Positions 21,874 to 23,207 of a stretch of 23,207 nucleotides of DNA are shown here, one piece after another. The DNA comes from JAQBDA01 sp041301185 (lineage in GTDB: Bacteria > Chloroflexota > Anaerolineae > Anaerolineales > UBA4823). Position 1 is the first letter of the stretch. The number at the start of each line of letters is the position of its first letter. The DNA lies in NCBI GenBank assembly GCA_041301185.1, contig JBFYSV010000037.1, positions 1 to 23,207 of the forward strand, read 5' to 3'. A program made the position numbers and the translations under genes. A model generated the notes under the pieces. The model did not search any database. It saw nothing but the letters and a program-made list of their open reading frames with translations, and was not told where the DNA came from.

Positions 21874-23207
21874 TCAGCTCGAAATGAGTTCATATTGAGC
21901 CTGTAATCCAGCAACCTTCTCTACCAGATATGCCATGCCCAACTTACTTGAGGCGCATAACGACTCTTGGAGTAAATCATTTGCCCGCTGGCGGTCCTTT
22001 GCTGCCCCTCTTTTCAGCAGCATGACAGCGTATTCATATTGACTGTGCGCCAACCAGGGCCGCGCCCCCATTTGTGCATTCTGCTCAATCGCCTGCTGGA
22101 AGTGACGCTCGGCTATTTCCAATTCGGACATTGCCATCGATAGCATGCCCAGGAAACGCCCGGCTGCCCCGAAACAGGCGGTTGCTCCGCCGACAACCAC
22201 TGTGCGACCATCGTAAGGGAGCAGTAATTCGTACAGTGTGGCTGCCCGCGCGGCGTCTCCAAGGTACGAGCACACTTCTGACAGGTAAGCCAGCGTAGCC
22301 GCAAAGAGAGAATCCTGGGGAACGAAGGCAAACCCCGCAGACGCCAGGGTCTCGAAAATCGACCGGCACTCGTCTGTCAGGCCCAGGCTGCAGAAAATCA
22401 GCGCCAGACCGGGGCGCCAGGTGGAGGCTTGCGGGTTACTGGCGGCAACCAGCTTCACGATCGGCGCCATCTCTTGAAGGCGCCCTTGCTCACGGCGGAT
22501 AGTGAACATGTGAATCCCGTAAATGCCGTCCAAATCTGCCAGACCAATCTGCTGGCTGAGATTTGCGGCTTCTTTTGCCAGTCGCTCTGCATTATCAAAA
22601 TCCCCGCGCAGGATCGCCCGCATGGTTTGAAAGACCGCGGCGACATGCATCTGGAACGGCTGCTTCATCTCGTGGGCAACCCGTCTTTGGGCGGCGATCT
22701 TTTCATCGACCTGATCAATCTGACCTAATTCAAGCAGGTCGTAGATGTAAAGGTCTAAACCATCCGCCAGTCTTTCCTGGTCATCGAGGGCTTCAGCAGT
22801 GGCAACCAGCTCCCGGATGGCTGCCAGGCGGGTGGCGGTTGTTTCTGGTCTGCGGTCGATCTGGGCTTTGATGCGTAATGCATCACACAGCGCAAGCGGA
22901 TCTCCGATCTGGCGTGCAACGCGCAGCGCTTGTTCGACTGTGGTGCGAAGCTCCTCTTGTTCGCCGGAGGCCAGCAGGGCGCGGGCCAGTCCGACTAACA
23001 ACCGAACCTGTAGCCCGCTCTGCTGCTCACCGAGGGCAGCAAGCGCCTCGCGCATATACCCCTGTGCCAACTGTGAATCCAGATTCAACCTCCAGCGAGG
23101 TTCTTCATGAGCAAGCACCGCGCCAGCCAATGCGTCTGGATCATTCAAATCCCTGGCGATATCGATAGACTTTTGGAAGGCAGTCAGGGCTTCTGGTAAT
23201 CGCCCGC
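21874..23207 (-). CDS. Helical TPR-type protein, 3' portion; start beyond the window
   Basis: About 443 residues are visible, and the frame stays open to the right edge, upstream of the internal TTG at 23148. The visible N-terminus reads GRLPEALTAFQKSIDIARDL, a typical TPR helix pair. The rest is a long run of Ala- and Leu-rich helices with repeated patterns (for example AERHFQQAIEQNAQMGARPW), consistent with about ten TPR-like repeats. Such C-terminal arrays occur in MalT-like LuxR regulators and in AAA-ATPase or adenylate-cyclase proteins of this phylum, but no catalytic or DNA-binding domain lies inside the window, so the class is not decided. The DUF4242 gene follows 41 bases downstream on the same strand. 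Confidence 0.75.
   Translation of the reverse strand, partial: GRLPEALTAFQKSIDIARDLNDPDALAGAVLAHEEPRWRLNLDSQLAQGYMREALAALGEQQSGLQVRLLVGLARALLASGEQEELRTTVEQALRVARQIGDPLALCDALRIKAQIDRRPETTATRLAAIRELVATAEALDDQERLADGLDLYIYDLLELGQIDQVDEKIAAQRRVAHEMKQPFQMHVAAVFQTMRAILRGDFDNAERLAKEAANLSQQIGLADLDGIYGIHMFTIRREQGRLQEMAPIVKLVAASNPQASTWRPGLALIFCSLGLTDECRSIFETLASAGFAFVPQDSLFAATLAYLSEVCSYLGDAARAATLYELLLPYDGRTVVVGGATACFGAAGRFLGMLSMAMSELEIAERHFQQAIEQNAQMGARPWLAHSQYEYAVMLLKRGAAKDRQRANDLLQESLCASSKLGMAYLVEKVAGLQAQYELISS

Noticed and set aside
1..23207. CRISPR arrays, tRNA or rRNA genes, integrases and insertion-sequence ends
   Set aside because: No regularly spaced repeats, no tRNA-like cloverleaf or rRNA sequence and no transposase or integrase motif could be found by eye.

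Overview
The window looks like part of a chromosome from an Anaerolineae-type member of the Chloroflexota. This is an inference from gene content and protein style (multi-LysM secreted protein, GT39 membrane glycosyltransferase, DUF4242 protein, soluble multi-PAS NarL-type kinase, many small membrane proteins), not from a marker gene. There is no rRNA, tRNA, CRISPR array, transposase or phage gene. Coding density is high and no gene-free stretch exceeds 300 bases; the longest is about 180 bases, before the gene at 18791.

Layout. Bases 1-872 hold the 3' part of an AI-2E-family transporter. Next come a four-LysM wall-binding protein (1001-1870) ending in a perfect 13-bp hairpin, a VIT-like membrane protein (2021-2740), a lipoprotein alpha/beta hydrolase (2778-4562) and an MFS transporter (4710-5960). 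After a terminator follow a CPBP intramembrane protease (6108-7022), an alpha/beta hydrolase (7079-7987) and an SDR oxidoreductase with an unusual C-terminal extension (8013-9227). Then come a broken methyltransferase start (9231-9290), a membrane-anchored S33-type hydrolase (9348-10622) and a chimeric gene (10723-11490) that joins a small membrane protein to the C-terminal part of a methyltransferase. Bases 11600-17685 form a tight run of six genes with gaps of 5 to 26 bases: LiaF-like membrane protein, GT39 glycosyltransferase, membrane-anchored SRPBCC protein, GNAT acetyltransferase, triple-PAS histidine kinase and NarL-type response regulator. A membrane-anchored EEP-fold phosphodiesterase (17764-18609) and a large seven-helix membrane protein with two HKD phospholipase D motifs (18791-21517) complete the plus-strand block. 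A DUF4242 protein and the 3' part of a TPR-type protein lie on the minus strand at the right edge.

The most unusual structures are three. (1) A methyltransferase gene appears split: its first codons follow the SDR gene and its C-terminal third is fused to a different gene 1.8 kb downstream, with two unrelated genes between. (2) A near-identical module of about 50 bases (a conserved 22-base flank, an 8-bp GC-rich stem, a 6-base variable loop and a T-run) occurs three times, each time between transcription units. (3) A membrane domain is fused to a beta-rich region and a complete double-HKD phospholipase D domain, next to a second membrane-anchored phosphodiesterase.

Most of the window concerns the cell envelope: transport, wall binding, membrane proteolysis, glycosyl transfer, possible lipid or phosphodiester hydrolysis, and a sensor pair. 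I see no complete, clearly new multi-gene system.
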